Source: Oscillospiraceae bacterium
GTDB lineage: Bacteria; Bacillota; Clostridia; Oscillospirales; Acutalibacteraceae
Direction of reading: 5' to 3'
DNA: 6,270 nt
Assembly (NCBI GenBank): GCA_015066165.1
Contig: SVOX01000093.1
Span: 1-6,270 of the forward strand
Positions 5,713 through 6,270 of the stretch are shown piece after piece; position 1 is the first letter of the stretch, and each line of letters starts with the position of its first letter. The notes under the pieces are model-generated. The model saw only the letters and a program-made list of their open reading frames with translations, was not told the origin of the DNA and ran no database searches. Position numbers and translations under genes: made by a program.

Positions 5713-6270
5713 TTAGAATTCCAATGCCTTTTCAATGTAATCTTTAACTTCGCTAATAGGCATACGAACCGATTCCATAGTGTCACGGTTACGAACGGTT
5801 ACGCAGTTATCTTCTACAGACTCAAAGTCGTAACAAATTGAGAAAGGTGTGCCGATTTCATCTTGACGGCGGTAACGTTTACCAATAGAGCCCGCATCAT
5901 CAAAATCAACGCTGAAGTGTTTTGAAAGTTGAGAATAAACTTCGCCTGCTTGTTCGCTTAATTTCTTTGAAAGGGGAAGTACAGCGGCTTTAAAAGGCGC
6001 TAATGCGGGGTGCAAGCGTAAAACAACACGAACGTTGCCCTTTTCGTCAGGTTCTTCGTCGTAAGCGTTGCAAAGGAACGCCAAAAGTACACGGTCGGCA
6101 CCTAAAGAAGGTTCAATTACGTAAGGTACGTATTTTTCGTTTGTTTCAGGGTCGAAATATTCCATACCTTCGCCCGAATGATTTGCGTGTTGGGTTAGGT
6201 CATAGTCGGTACGGTCGGCAACGCCCCAAAGTTCGCCCCAGCCAAACGGGAATAAGAACTCAAAGTCGGT
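5713..6270 (-). CDS. glyS: Glycyl-tRNA synthetase, single-chain dimeric type, C-terminal part (5' end outside window)
   Basis: The visible 185 codons continue in frame from the window edge to TAA at 5713; the missing N-terminal part should be roughly 270-290 residues by family length. The segment includes FGWGELWGVADRTDYDL (residues 9-25 of the visible part) and class II motif 3, EPSLGADRVLLAFL (53-66), with its ATP-binding arginine. The anticodon-binding domain follows from about residue 86, with GSIGKRYRRQDEIGTP (127-142) and the ending VTVRNRDTMESVRMP. These mark the alpha2 enzyme and not the separate GlyQ/GlyS subunits of the tetrameric type. It charges tRNA-Gly in the cytoplasm, an essential step of translation. 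The methionine at 6165 is internal and not the start. The Na/Pi transporter gene follows after 33 bases and probably shares the transcript. Confidence 0.95.
   Translation of the reverse strand, partial: TDFEFLFPFGWGELWGVADRTDYDLTQHANHSGEGMEYFDPETNEKYVPYVIEPSLGADRVLLAFLCNAYDEEPDEKGNVRVVLRLHPALAPFKAAVLPLSKKLSEQAGEVYSQLSKHFSVDFDDAGSIGKRYRRQDEIGTPFSICYDFESVEDNCVTVRNRDTMESVRMPISEVKDYIEKALEF

Noticed and set aside
1..6270. CRISPR arrays, tRNA or rRNA genes, insertion sequences, riboswitches
   Set aside because: I looked for regularly spaced direct repeats, tRNA-like cloverleaf ends, transposase motifs with terminal inverted repeats and long structured leaders, and saw none. The longest stretch without a gene is about 170 bases (2967-3137) and is explained by a promoter and short leader.

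Overview
The window looks like chromosome of a low-GC gut-type Clostridia (Ruminococcaceae/Oscillospiraceae-like Firmicutes; inference). The base composition is AT-rich, ribosome-binding sites are AGGAGG-like, promoters are sigma-A type (TTGACT, 17-bp spacer, TATAAT), glycyl-tRNA synthetase is the single-chain bacterial type, and the surface proteins have clostridial styles. Every supported gene lies on the minus strand, so transcription runs from high to low coordinates. No gap without a gene exceeds about 170 bases.

Read in the direction of transcription, the window opens with the C-terminal 185 codons of glycyl-tRNA synthetase (5713-6270). After 33 bases comes a complete Na+/phosphate cotransporter with a C-terminal PhoU module (3931-5679). 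It is closed by a strong hairpin-plus-T terminator at 3898-3929. Next is a small phage-flavoured pair that overlaps by 8 bases: a double zinc-ribbon protein (3442-3834) and a sigma-region-4/ArpU-like DNA-binding protein (3138-3449).

A consensus promoter at 3038-3066 then drives a three-gene surface/secretion operon. It encodes a secreted protein with a cohesin-like beta-sandwich (1803-2966), a 46-residue peptide with a leader-like front and a glycine-rich tail (1641-1781), and a membrane-anchored protein with an acidic linker, a beta domain and a Ser/Thr/Asp tail (740-1627). A perfect-stem terminator at 705-736 ends the operon.

On the far side of that terminator a separate promoter (664-692) drives a GTG-started gene (637 down to base 1, continuing out of the window). 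It encodes a P-loop protein of the HPr-kinase / PEP-carboxykinase-like fold, a type found as tailoring kinases or companions in some peptide (RiPP) loci.

The housekeeping half (glyS, Na/Pi transporter) is ordinary. The half from 1 to about 3070 is the most interesting part: a short precursor-like peptide sits between two extracytoplasmic proteins, next to an HprK-like kinase gene. That these form one peptide-maturation or surface-display system is a hypothesis. No radical SAM, cyclase, protease or transporter gene is visible inside the window to confirm it.
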